DNA of 64,000 nucleotides from Nitrospira sp. (GTDB lineage: Bacteria > Nitrospirota > Nitrospiria > Nitrospirales > Nitrospiraceae), in the NCBI GenBank assembly GCA_024998685.1, contig JACOEH010000007.1:1-64000 (forward strand), given 5' to 3'. The notes beneath the pieces were generated by a model. It saw nothing but the letters and a program-made list of their open reading frames with translations, was not told the DNA's origin and did no database searches. The position numbers were made by a program, and so were the translations under genes. Positions 8,919-16,323 of the stretch are shown piece by piece; position 1 is the first letter of the stretch; each line of letters opens with the position of its first letter.

Positions 8919-9385
8919 GACTCCCGATTGTGCATCCGTTGTCGGACAGCCTGCAACAAATGCTCCTCTGATCCGGAGAAACTCGGCAGGGTTCGAAGCA
9001 GGTGAGATTGAATGAGCTGATCGAGATCGGGCAGCGTCCGTATGCCGAGTCGGAAGTACACATAGGCTACGAGTGATTCGGAGAGTCCCGGAAGAGTTGC
9101 CCAACTTCTGACCTCTGCCGGAAGTGGGGTCTGAAGCTCCTCGTAAGCGCGGATGGTTCCAGTCTCAAGAAATTCTTCGATCTTTTTCGCCAGATCGGTT
9201 CCAACACCTTCGATATCTTCAAGCTCTTGGCGTTCAGCCAGGATCGCCACATCTTCATCGACGGCAAGCAGAGCATCCGCAGCCCGCCGGTAAGCCCGCA
9301 CTCGATAAGGATTCGCCCGTTGAGATGACAGGAGATCAGCCATCGATCGGAAGAGCCCAGCCAGCCGTTGATTGTTCTCCTTCAT
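8915..9385 (-). CDS. Helix-hairpin-helix protein resembling the N-terminal domain of PolX
   Basis: This 156-residue protein resembles the N-terminal 8-kDa and HhH region of bacterial X-family DNA polymerases: FRSMADLLSSQRANPYRVRAY near the start, then LEDIEGVGTDLAKKIEEFLETG, a helix-hairpin-helix likely to bind DNA backbone. The catalytic polymerase and PHP domains are absent, so it is a stand-alone DNA-binding module. It is convergent with ctpA, overlapping by 4 bases, and diverges from thiS. Function beyond DNA binding cannot be read from the sequence. Confidence 0.75.
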   Translation of the reverse strand: MKENNQRLAGLFRSMADLLSSQRANPYRVRAYRRAADALLAVDEDVAILAERQELEDIEGVGTDLAKKIEEFLETGTIRAYEELQTPLPAEVRSWATLPGLSESLVAYVYFRLGIRTLPDLDQLIQSHLLRTLPSFSGSEEHLLQAVRQRMHNRES

Positions 9386-9474
9386 GCGCAGGACCTTGGA
9401 GGTGTATTGTGCGGTGTTTTCGGCCTTTCAGGCAAGGGGCACTTTGTTGACAAGGAGAATTCCGGTCCCATAGG

Positions 9475-9723
9475 ATGACAGACGTGCAGGATGCCATCCA
9501 CATCCACGTGAACGGGCAGGCAAGGACCTGGCGCAGCGGAGCAACGGTCGCCGATCTGTTGCAAGACTTGGACATACGAACGGAGCGGGTCGCCGTGGAG
9601 CTGAATCTCGAAATCCTCGATCAGGCGGCGTTTGGGCAACGTCAGCTCAAAAACGGGGACCGGGTCGAGATTCTCGGGTTTATCGGCGGCGGCGCCGCGG
9701 CAAAGGCAAAGGCAAAGGATTGA
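9475..9723 (+). CDS. thiS: Sulfur carrier protein ThiS, with C-terminal tail
   Basis: ThiS carries sulfur as a C-terminal thiocarboxylate for thiazole formation by ThiG. The 82-residue protein has the ubiquitin-like fold pattern: IHVNGQARTW, ATVADLLQDL, and a C-terminal RVEILGFIGGG (about 63-73). Known ThiS proteins end at Gly-Gly; here nine residues (AAAKAKAKD) follow the Gly run, encoded by a hexamer repeat (GGCAAA three times). Either the tail is removed or the gene uses another mode. thiG starts 69 bases downstream. Confidence 0.88.
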   Translation: MTDVQDAIHIHVNGQARTWRSGATVADLLQDLDIRTERVAVELNLEILDQAAFGQRQLKNGDRVEILGFIGGGAAAKAKAKD

Positions 9724-9792
9724 GCCTGTTGGAGTCTGCTTGGAGGAGCCTACGGTTTGTGGCTCCGTAAATATATTCCCAAGAGGATTACG

Positions 9793-10566
9793 ATGACGGA
9801 CGATCGACTGGTGATTGCGGGGCGCGAATTCAAGTCCCGGTTATGGGTGGGAACAGGAAAATATAAAGACTTTGTCGAGACGCAAAAGGCCATTGAAGCG
9901 TCCGGTGCCGATGTCGTGACGGTCGCGGTTCGTCGAGTGAATATTACAGATCGATCGAAAGACAATCTGCTGGATTACATCGACCCGAAGAAATACACGA
10001 TTCTGCCCAATACCGCCGGATGCTATACCGTGGAGGATGCGGTACGATACTCGCGCTTGGCTCGCGCGGCAGGTGTTTCCGATTTGGTCAAGTTGGAAGT
10101 GCTCGGTGACGAGAGGACGTTGTTTCCGGATACGGCCGGTTTGATCGAAGCGGCCAAGATCCTCATTAAGGAAGGATTTATCGTCCTTCCGTACACGAAT
10201 GACGATCCGATTGTCGCGAAGAAGCTCGTGGATATCGGATGTCCGGCGGTCATGCCTTTAGCTGCACCCATCGGATCCGGGCTCGGCATCCGTAATCCGT
10301 ACAATTTGAAAATCATCATGGAAACAGTCAAGGTGCCGATTATCGTGGATGCCGGTGTCGGAACCGCGTCGGACGCAGCTTTGGCGATGGAATACGGCGC
10401 CGATGCGGTGCTCATGAATACGGCCATTGCCGGTGCGCAGGATCCGCTTGCCATGGCGGAAGCGATGAAATATGGGGTCCATGCCGGTCGTCTGGCGTAC
10501 AAGGCCGGTCGCATTCCCAGGAAACTTTACGCGACAGCCAGTAGTCCGATTGAAGGGATGCTCTAA
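9793..10566 (+). CDS. thiG: Thiazole synthase ThiG
   Basis: ThiG condenses 1-deoxy-D-xylulose 5-phosphate, dehydroglycine and ThiS thiocarboxylate into the thiazole phosphate of thiamine. The 257-residue TIM-barrel protein begins [20 protein letters not shown] and contains the VTVAVRR segment, [18 protein letters not shown] (Schiff-base Lys region) and [13 protein letters not shown] phosphate-binding loop. ATG 9793 was chosen over an upstream in-frame start because of AGAGGATT placed before it and the normal family N-terminus. It sits between thiS and thiE. Confidence 0.96.
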   Translation: MTDDRLVIAGREFKSRLWVGTGKYKDFVETQKAIEASGADVVTVAVRRVNITDRSKDNLLDYIDPKKYTILPNTAGCYTVEDAVRYSRLARAAGVSDLVKLEVLGDERTLFPDTAGLIEAAKILIKEGFIVLPYTNDDPIVAKKLVDIGCPAVMPLAAPIGSGLGIRNPYNLKIIMETVKVPIIVDAGVGTASDAALAMEYGADAVLMNTAIAGAQDPLAMAEAMKYGVHAGRLAYKAGRIPRKLYATASSPIEGML

Positions 10567-10684
10567 AATGAGTTTGAGTGCTGAGTTCTGAGTCTGATGA
10601 GCGACAAAGGAACAACCAAAACGTGAATCAAACGGTTATCTCGATGGCCACAGCGCCCAGTCCTTCGCTCTCGATCTCTCTCCA

Positions 10685-11311
10685 ATGCCTCCGATAAATT
10701 TTCGTCTGCTGCTCGTTACTGACAGAACCCAAGCTGGCGGTCGATCGCTTCCCTCTCTTATTCGACAGGCGGTCTGCGCCGGGTTGCCAGCTGTACAATT
10801 GCGGGATCGGGATCTATCCACCCGTGACTTGCTTCCGCTGGCACATGAAATCCGGTCGATTACGACATCGTACGCCGTTCCTTTGATCGTCAATGATCGC
10901 GTTGATCTGCTGATGGCGTTGAATTTGGACGGCGTGCATCTTCGATCCGACAGTCTGTCTCCCCTCCCTGTGCGGCAGCTGATCGGACCCCGTCGATTGA
11001 TCGGAGTCTCCACCCATTCGGTCGAGGATGTGCAACGTGCGAATCAAGACGGTGCCGATTATGTCGTGTTTGGTCCCATCTTTGAAACTCCGTCGAAGCG
11101 TCCGTTCGGCCCCCCGCTTGGGCTGCATCTGCTGGCCGATGTCTGCCGCCGATCGTCCATACCGGTGCTGGCCATCGGAGGGATCACTTGCGAACGAGTA
11201 CGCGACGTTCGCAGAGCCGGCGCTCACGGGGTTGCCGTGATCGCAGCACTGTTGTCTCGTGATGACATCGGCGAAGCCGTCCGAGAGTTCAGACATGCTC
11301 TGGAAGCGTGA
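10685..11311 (+). CDS. thiE: Thiamine phosphate synthase ThiE
   Basis: ThiE joins hydroxymethylpyrimidine diphosphate with thiazole phosphate to give thiamine phosphate. The 208-residue TIM-barrel protein shows VQLRDRDLSTRDLL, VNDRVDLL, DGVHL, FGPIFETPSK and a phosphate-binding AIGGI near residue 163. The usual VQLREK motif reads VQLRDRD, a small variation. It is separated from thiG by 118 bases with no feature I recognise. thiL, the next enzyme of the pathway, lies at 25806-26849 on the other strand. Gap after it holds the proteasome promoter. Confidence 0.92.
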   Translation: MPPINFRLLLVTDRTQAGGRSLPSLIRQAVCAGLPAVQLRDRDLSTRDLLPLAHEIRSITTSYAVPLIVNDRVDLLMALNLDGVHLRSDSLSPLPVRQLIGPRRLIGVSTHSVEDVQRANQDGADYVVFGPIFETPSKRPFGPPLGLHLLADVCRRSSIPVLAIGGITCERVRDVRRAGAHGVAVIAALLSRDDIGEAVREFRHALEA

Positions 11312-11361
11312 GACGGCGGTGCACGGCGAGGGCGAATCTCGCGCAAGATCATTCGGTGGAG

Positions 11362-11390
11362 TTGACCACCCCTAGGTCGGGTGTTAGAAT
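11362..11390 (+). promoter_or_regulatory. Sigma-70-type promoter for the proteasome operon
   Basis: TTGACC (11362-11367) and TAGAAT (11385-11390) are separated by 17 bases, each one base from consensus. Predicted transcript start near 11397, 54 bases before the arc/mpa ATG. Confidence 0.6.
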
Positions 11391-11450
11391 CCGATTGCCA
11401 ATTTATTCGCGTCTACGCTTGATGTCGCGAGCTATTCGTATCGTCCCGAT

Positions 11451-13214
11451 ATGGCGGAAAGCAAGGGTCAGCCAAATCGACTCCGGTCCCTCCGAGATTC
11501 TGTCAAGAAGATTACGAAGCGGCTGTCCGAGGGGGAAATGATTCACAAGAACGACGAACACGCGCGCGAAATGGACAAGCTTCGCGTTCAGATTCAATCG
11601 ATGGAGGAAGAAATCCGTCGGCTTTACCAATCACGCTACCAACTCGATCAAGTCAATAAGCAGAACGAAAAACTCGTGGCCACGCTGCAGGAAGCGAAGG
11701 TGCAGATCGAGGCGCTGCGTACCGAGGTGGAAAAACTGACGGCACCGCCGTCGGCGTATGCCATTTTTTCCAGCATGAATGCGGACGGTACCGGAAATGT
11801 CTATGTGTCAGGACGGAAAATGAAGGTCAGCCTTCATCCTTCGATCAAGCGCCATGAGTTGCGAAAGGGACAAGAAGTGGTCCTGAATGAGGCGCTCAAT
11901 GTGATAGAGGTCAAAGGATTCGACAGTCAGGGAGAGGTGGTTCGACTCAAAGACGTGCTGGAAGGTGGGCGGGCATTGGTCACCCTTCATTTTGATGAGG
12001 AAAAGGTGGCCGAGCTCGGCGACCCGCTGCTCGCTGAGCGGTTAAGTGTGGGGGATCATCTGTTATATGACCCTCGTTCCGGGTATGTCATTGAGAAATT
12101 GCCGAAGTCGGAAGCAGAAGAGCTCGTGTTGGAAGAGGTTCCGGATGTCGACTATGAGCACATCGGAGGTCTTCAGAAGGAATTGGAACAGGTGCGCGAT
12201 GCCGTCGAACTTCCGTTCCTGCATCCACACGTGTTCTCCGAGTACAAGCTCAGCGCACCGAAAGGGGTTCTACTTTATGGTCCGCCGGGTTGCGGGAAGA
12301 CGTTGATCGCCAAAGCCGTCGCCAATTCGATCGCCAAGAAATTAGGCCATCGGACGGGCAAAGAAATTCGGAGTTACTTTCTTCATGTGAAAGGCCCCGA
12401 GTTGCTCAATAAGTATGTCGGGGAGTCGGAGCGTCAGGTCCGTGAGGTGTTTAAAAAAGCGAAAGAGCGGGCCGAGGATGGTCATCCGGTGATCGTGTTT
12501 TTCGATGAGATGGATGCGCTCTTCAGAACCCGTGGGACAGGTATCTCCTCGGATATCGAGTCGACGATTGTTCCCCAGTTTCTTTCCGAGATCGATGGGG
12601 TCGAACGATTGCGCAACGTCATCGTCATTGGGGCCAGCAACCGCCAAGATTTGATCGACCCGGCGGTGCTCCGCGCCGGCCGGTTGGACGTCAAGGTCAA
12701 AGTGGGGCGACCTGATGCCACGGCTGCTCGTGACATTTTCTCGAAGTACATCTCGACGGATCTCCCTTTTGCCGCCGAGGACTTGGAACGGCATGGAGGC
12801 GATCGACAGGCCCTGGTCGATCGATTGACGGCTCTGACGGTTGAGACTATGTATGCGGCCAGTGAAGAAAATAAGTTCATCGAAGTGACCTACGCCAACG
12901 GCGAAAAGGAAGTTCTGTACTTTCGGGACTTTGCCAGCGGTGCCCTGATCGAAGGAATCGTTTCACGCGCGAAAAAATTTGCCGTGAAGCGCGTGATCGC
13001 GTCAGAGGGAGTCGGCCTGCGATCGGACGACTTGATCCGCGCCATCCGTGAGGAGTTCAAGGAACACGAGGACCTTCCCAATACGACCAATCCTGACGAT
13101 TGGGCGAAAGTCGCCGGCAAGAAGGGCGAGAAGATCATTCATATTCGAACCATCAGTGGTGGGCCCACCGAACATCGGCAGATTGAAACCATCAGTACCG
13201 GCCACTATCTGTAA
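11451..13214 (+). CDS. mpa: Proteasome-associated AAA ATPase ARC/Mpa
   Basis: This hexameric unfoldase feeds tagged proteins into the 20S proteasome. The 587-residue protein has an N-terminal coiled coil (about 40-97) that in Mpa binds Pup, an OB-fold region (about 100-225), and an AAA domain with Walker A GPPGCGKT (277-284) and Walker B VIVFFDEMDAL. The C-terminus ends GHYL, matching the penultimate-Tyr GQYL-type motif that docks on the proteasome. It is the first gene of the arc-dop-prcB-prcA operon and follows a good promoter. dop starts 8 bases after it. Confidence 0.95.
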   Translation: MAESKGQPNRLRSLRDSVKKITKRLSEGEMIHKNDEHAREMDKLRVQIQSMEEEIRRLYQSRYQLDQVNKQNEKLVATLQEAKVQIEALRTEVEKLTAPPSAYAIFSSMNADGTGNVYVSGRKMKVSLHPSIKRHELRKGQEVVLNEALNVIEVKGFDSQGEVVRLKDVLEGGRALVTLHFDEEKVAELGDPLLAERLSVGDHLLYDPRSGYVIEKLPKSEAEELVLEEVPDVDYEHIGGLQKELEQVRDAVELPFLHPHVFSEYKLSAPKGVLLYGPPGCGKTLIAKAVANSIAKKLGHRTGKEIRSYFLHVKGPELLNKYVGESERQVREVFKKAKERAEDGHPVIVFFDEMDALFRTRGTGISSDIESTIVPQFLSEIDGVERLRNVIVIGASNRQDLIDPAVLRAGRLDVKVKVGRPDATAARDIFSKYISTDLPFAAEDLERHGGDRQALVDRLTALTVETMYAASEENKFIEVTYANGEKEVLYFRDFASGALIEGIVSRAKKFAVKRVIASEGVGLRSDDLIRAIREEFKEHEDLPNTTNPDDWAKVAGKKGEKIIHIRTISGGPTEHRQIETISTGHYL

Positions 13215-13222
13215 CGATTCTT

Positions 13223-14722
13223 ATGTCAGATCACACATCCACGAATCGCATGCGCGTGCTCGGCACTGAAGTCGAGTTCGGCATCGCGGCAAAAGATCCA
13301 TCTGCGATCGATCCTGTGTCGGGCTCATTCGCCGTGATCGGACATTACCCGAGGCTCCCGGCCCCGGGGGCTCTGTGGGATTACGAAAACGAAAATCCAC
13401 TTTTAGATGCCAGGGGATTTGAAGTCGACGGCGAGCGGGAACGTCCCAATCCCGATTATAACCGGCAACTGAACAAGGTGTTGGCGAACGGGGGACGTTT
13501 ATATGTCGATGGAGCTCATCCGGAATACTCGACGCCGGAGTGTTCAAATGCCAGGGAGGTCGTGGCGTTCGAACGAGTCGGAGAGCGTATTCTCGCTGCA
13601 TGCCTTCATGAAATGGCCCGGGTGAGGGGAGGCGAACAGTATGTCCTGTACAAGAATAATTCCGACGGCAAGGGCAACAGCTACGGATACCACGAAAATT
13701 ATTTAGTCTCGCGATCCGTGTCGTTCGACAGGATCGCGCGAGTGTTGACGCCGTTCCTTGTCACACGACCGATCTTCGCCGGGGCGGGAAAAGTCGGGGC
13801 TGAGAATCAGACCAGCCCGACGGAATATCAAATCTCGCAGCGCGCCGACTTTTTTGAATGCCTCATGGACCTCAATACGATGGTCAAACGGCCGATCATC
13901 AATACACGCGATGAACCGCATGCCGATGTGTCAAGATTTCGGAGGCTCCATGTCATCACAGGCGACGTCAACATGGCGGAACTCTCCACCTATCTGAAGG
14001 TGGGAACGTTGGACATCGTTTTGGATTTGCTTGAGTCAGGAGCCGATCTGCCTGAGTTCGAACTGGACGAGCCGGTTCGCGCGTTCAAGCAAGTGTCCCG
14101 CGATCTGGATGTGAAAGAAACCGTAAAACTGACCGGTGGAAGGCCCACCACGGCTCTTGCCGTCCAGCGGGCGTACCTGAGCGCCGCCAAGAGGTTTTTT
14201 GCCTCGCAGGATCATAGCCCTACCACTCATGATGTGTTGCTCCGCTGGGAGGATGTGTTGAATCGGCTCGATCGCGATCCGCGGTTATTGGAGAACGCCT
14301 TGGATTGGGTCGTCAAGCGTCACATGATCGAGTCCTACATGGAACGTAAAGGCTGCGGATGGGATGATCCTCGAATGAAGCTGATGGACCTCCAATATCA
14401 TGATGTCCGTCCGGACAAGGGATTGTTCTATACGCTGGAGCGCAGTCGTCTCATCGAGCGGATCGTGGAGGAAACCGATATTCAACGAGCGGAGCTCAAT
14501 CCGCCGACGGGTACCAGGGCCTATTTTCGTGGGCGGTGTGTCAGTAAGTTTGCGAAGGCGTTGTACGGGGCCAGTTGGACGTCGGTGCTGTTCGACGTCG
14601 GCAATACGACGATCAAGAAAGTGCCTCTGATGGACCCTCATCGAGGGACGCAGGCATTGACACAAGAGCTGCTCGATACGACCGATTCGGTCGATGCCCT
14701 GATCGAAAAACTCAGGGTTTGA
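13223..14722 (+). CDS. dop: Depupylase/deamidase Dop
   Basis: Dop deamidates the C-terminal Gln of Pup-type modifiers and removes modifiers from substrates. The 499-residue protein belongs to the glutamine-synthetase-like PafA/Dop family. GTEVEFG (14-20) carries the ATP/metal Glu residues, and GRLYVDGAHPEYSTPEC has the catalytic Asp (D96). A loop of about 35 residues before it (DARGFEVDGERERPNPDYNR region) is the Dop-specific insertion absent from PafA, which is why this copy is called Dop. ATG 13223 was used; ATG 13250 is an alternative. prcB follows after 23 bases; the expected modifier gene is not there. Confidence 0.92.
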   Translation: MSDHTSTNRMRVLGTEVEFGIAAKDPSAIDPVSGSFAVIGHYPRLPAPGALWDYENENPLLDARGFEVDGERERPNPDYNRQLNKVLANGGRLYVDGAHPEYSTPECSNAREVVAFERVGERILAACLHEMARVRGGEQYVLYKNNSDGKGNSYGYHENYLVSRSVSFDRIARVLTPFLVTRPIFAGAGKVGAENQTSPTEYQISQRADFFECLMDLNTMVKRPIINTRDEPHADVSRFRRLHVITGDVNMAELSTYLKVGTLDIVLDLLESGADLPEFELDEPVRAFKQVSRDLDVKETVKLTGGRPTTALAVQRAYLSAAKRFFASQDHSPTTHDVLLRWEDVLNRLDRDPRLLENALDWVVKRHMIESYMERKGCGWDDPRMKLMDLQYHDVRPDKGLFYTLERSRLIERIVEETDIQRAELNPPTGTRAYFRGRCVSKFAKALYGASWTSVLFDVGNTTIKKVPLMDPHRGTQALTQELLDTTDSVDALIEKLRV

Positions 14723-14728
14723 GGAACG

Positions 14729-14744
14729 GTGATTCGATAATCAC
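14729..14744 (+). promoter_or_regulatory. Small hairpin between dop and prcB
   Basis: A perfect 6-bp inverted repeat (GTGATT, loop CGAT, AATCAC) ends two bases before the prcB ATG, covering the position of the ribosome binding site. It could restrict prcB translation or couple it to dop. Confidence 0.35.
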
Positions 14745-14745
14745 G

Positions 14746-15561
14746 ATGAAGCTTCCCTATCTTCCCGACCACGACGGATCCAGTTTTTTTGACTTCGTCT
14801 CAACACATCATCCTGAGTTGGCCTTGCAAAGCCACGGAATGGCGGCGGTTCACGACCAGATGTGCACCGTCGGGCCGGTCGCCGTGCCCTCCGCCACGAC
14901 GGTGCTGGCGCTCAAGTATCAGCAGGGTGTCGTCATTGCCGGAGACCGCCGAGCCACGGAAGGGTTTCAGATCGCGGATCGCCGAATCGAAAAAGTCTTC
15001 AAGATCGACGACTGGTCTGCCATGGCGATCGCAGGGGCGGCCGGTCCCTGCATCGAGATGGCCAAGTTATTTCAGACCGAGTTGGAACATTATGAAAAAC
15101 TCGAAGGCGTGCCGCTCTCCTGTGAAGGGAAGGCCAATAAACTTGGACAGATGGTCAAGGCCAATCTTCCGATGGTGTTTCAGGGGCTGGTCGTCATGCC
15201 GTTGTATGTCGGGTATGACTTGAAACGAGGCGAGGGCCGCATCTTCAAGTACGACCTCACCGGAGGACGGTACGAAGAGTCGGATTACCATGCGATCGGT
15301 TCCGGTGGGAAAGATGCCCGTAACACGATGCGCGAGCATTTTCGAAGAGGTCTTTCTGAGCAGGACGCGCTCAAGTTGGCTTTGCTGTCGCTCTATAATG
15401 CCGCGGATGATGATGTCGGTACGGGCGGACCGGACCTGATACGAGGAATCTATCCGACCGCAAAGTTTGTGACCGCTCATGGCATCACCGATGTCTCCGA
15501 TGACAAACTAAGAGCTGTGTATGACGAGATGATGACCGCACGCCGTTCAAGGGAGACGTAA
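14746..15561 (+). CDS. prcB: 20S proteasome beta subunit PrcB
   Basis: PrcB is the catalytic subunit of the bacterial 20S proteasome. The 271-residue precursor has a propeptide of about 50 residues followed by TTVLALKY; Thr51 is the predicted N-terminal nucleophile after self-cleavage. D67 (in AGDRR) and K83 align with the catalytic Asp17 and Lys33 of the mature enzyme. The junction is Ala-Thr instead of the common Gly-Thr. The later part (YDLKRGEGRIFKYD, AIGSGG, TGGPDLIRGIYPT) closely resembles actinobacterial PrcB. An upstream in-frame start inside dop is rejected. prcA follows after 2 bases. Confidence 0.94.
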   Translation: MKLPYLPDHDGSSFFDFVSTHHPELALQSHGMAAVHDQMCTVGPVAVPSATTVLALKYQQGVVIAGDRRATEGFQIADRRIEKVFKIDDWSAMAIAGAAGPCIEMAKLFQTELEHYEKLEGVPLSCEGKANKLGQMVKANLPMVFQGLVVMPLYVGYDLKRGEGRIFKYDLTGGRYEESDYHAIGSGGKDARNTMREHFRRGLSEQDALKLALLSLYNAADDDVGTGGPDLIRGIYPTAKFVTAHGITDVSDDKLRAVYDEMMTARRSRET

Positions 15562-15563
15562 TC

Positions 15564-16250
15564 ATGCCGATGCCCTATTACGTATCTCCCGAACAGATGA
15601 TGCAGGATAAGGCTGAGTATGCCAAAAAGGGGATCGCCAAAGGCCGCTCGATCATCGCGATGGAGTATATCGACGGCATTCTGTTGACGGCGGATAATCC
15701 GAGCGCCTCACTGCACAAGGTTTCGGAAATCTACGACAACATCGCGTTTGCGGGAGCCGGCAAGTACAGCGAGTTTGAAAATCTTCGAAAGGCGGGTATC
15801 CGCCACGCCGATCTGAGAGGATTCATGTACAGCAGGGAAGATGTGACCGGCCGCTCGCTTGCAAACGGGTATTCGCAAAGCCTTGGAACCGTGTTCAGCC
15901 AGGAAATGAAGCCGCTTGAGGTTGAGATCCTCGTAGTGCAAGCCGGCACCGATCATCACTCGAACGAAATCTTCCGTATTTCGTTCGACGGCAGCATCAT
16001 CGATGAGAAGAACTTTGCGGTGATCGGGGGAAGGTCTGAAGCGGTACAAACCGTGTTGAAAGAAAAAAGCTCCGGCCAGATTCCGCCCTTGGACGCTGCG
16101 TTGAAGCTGTGTGTTGCGGCGCTTGAGCAGACGGCCAATCAAAAGCTGCAGCCGGAAGGGTTGGAAGTCGCGGTCTTGGACCGGACTCGTGCAGGCAGAA
16201 AGTTTCGGCGGTTATTGATCACCGACGTTCGACACATCCTCGTTCCCTGA
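15564..16250 (+). CDS. prcA: 20S proteasome alpha subunit PrcA
   Basis: PrcA forms the outer rings and gate of the 20S proteasome and receives the ATPase C-termini. The 228-residue protein starts MPMPYYVSPEQMMQDKAEYAKKGIAKGRS, the N-terminal gate helix characteristic of bacterial alpha subunits, and continues with the Ntn-fold core (IIAMEYIDGILL, IAFAGAGKYSEFENLR). No N-terminal Thr nucleophile is present, as expected. Its ATG lies 2 bases after the prcB stop, indicating co-translation. pafA follows after about 70 bases that contain a separate promoter. Confidence 0.93.
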   Translation: MPMPYYVSPEQMMQDKAEYAKKGIAKGRSIIAMEYIDGILLTADNPSASLHKVSEIYDNIAFAGAGKYSEFENLRKAGIRHADLRGFMYSREDVTGRSLANGYSQSLGTVFSQEMKPLEVEILVVQAGTDHHSNEIFRISFDGSIIDEKNFAVIGGRSEAVQTVLKEKSSGQIPPLDAALKLCVAALEQTANQKLQPEGLEVAVLDRTRAGRKFRRLLITDVRHILVP

Positions 16251-16274
16251 CCCTGCCCTCCATAGAGGCTTCCT

Positions 16275-16304
16275 TTGTTGAAGATCTAAAAAGCGGCGTA
16301 TAAT
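16275..16304 (+). promoter_or_regulatory. Sigma-70-type promoter for pafA
   Basis: TTGTTG (16275-16280) and a perfect TATAAT (16299-16304) are separated by 18 bases. The transcript would start near 16311, leaving only about 12 bases of leader with AAGG before the pafA start. Confidence 0.5.
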
Positions 16305-16323
16305 CTGTCTTAAGGTCATCATG

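Noticed and set aside
9386-9474. TPP riboswitch before thiS
   Set aside because: The conserved CUGAGA and downstream motifs of the THI element are absent from the short gap.
11308-11541. Candidate modifier gene before arc/mpa
   Set aside because: Its 77 residues are Arg/Ser-rich, overlap the arc/mpa gene and end in GK, not in the Gln/Glu end of Pup or UBact.
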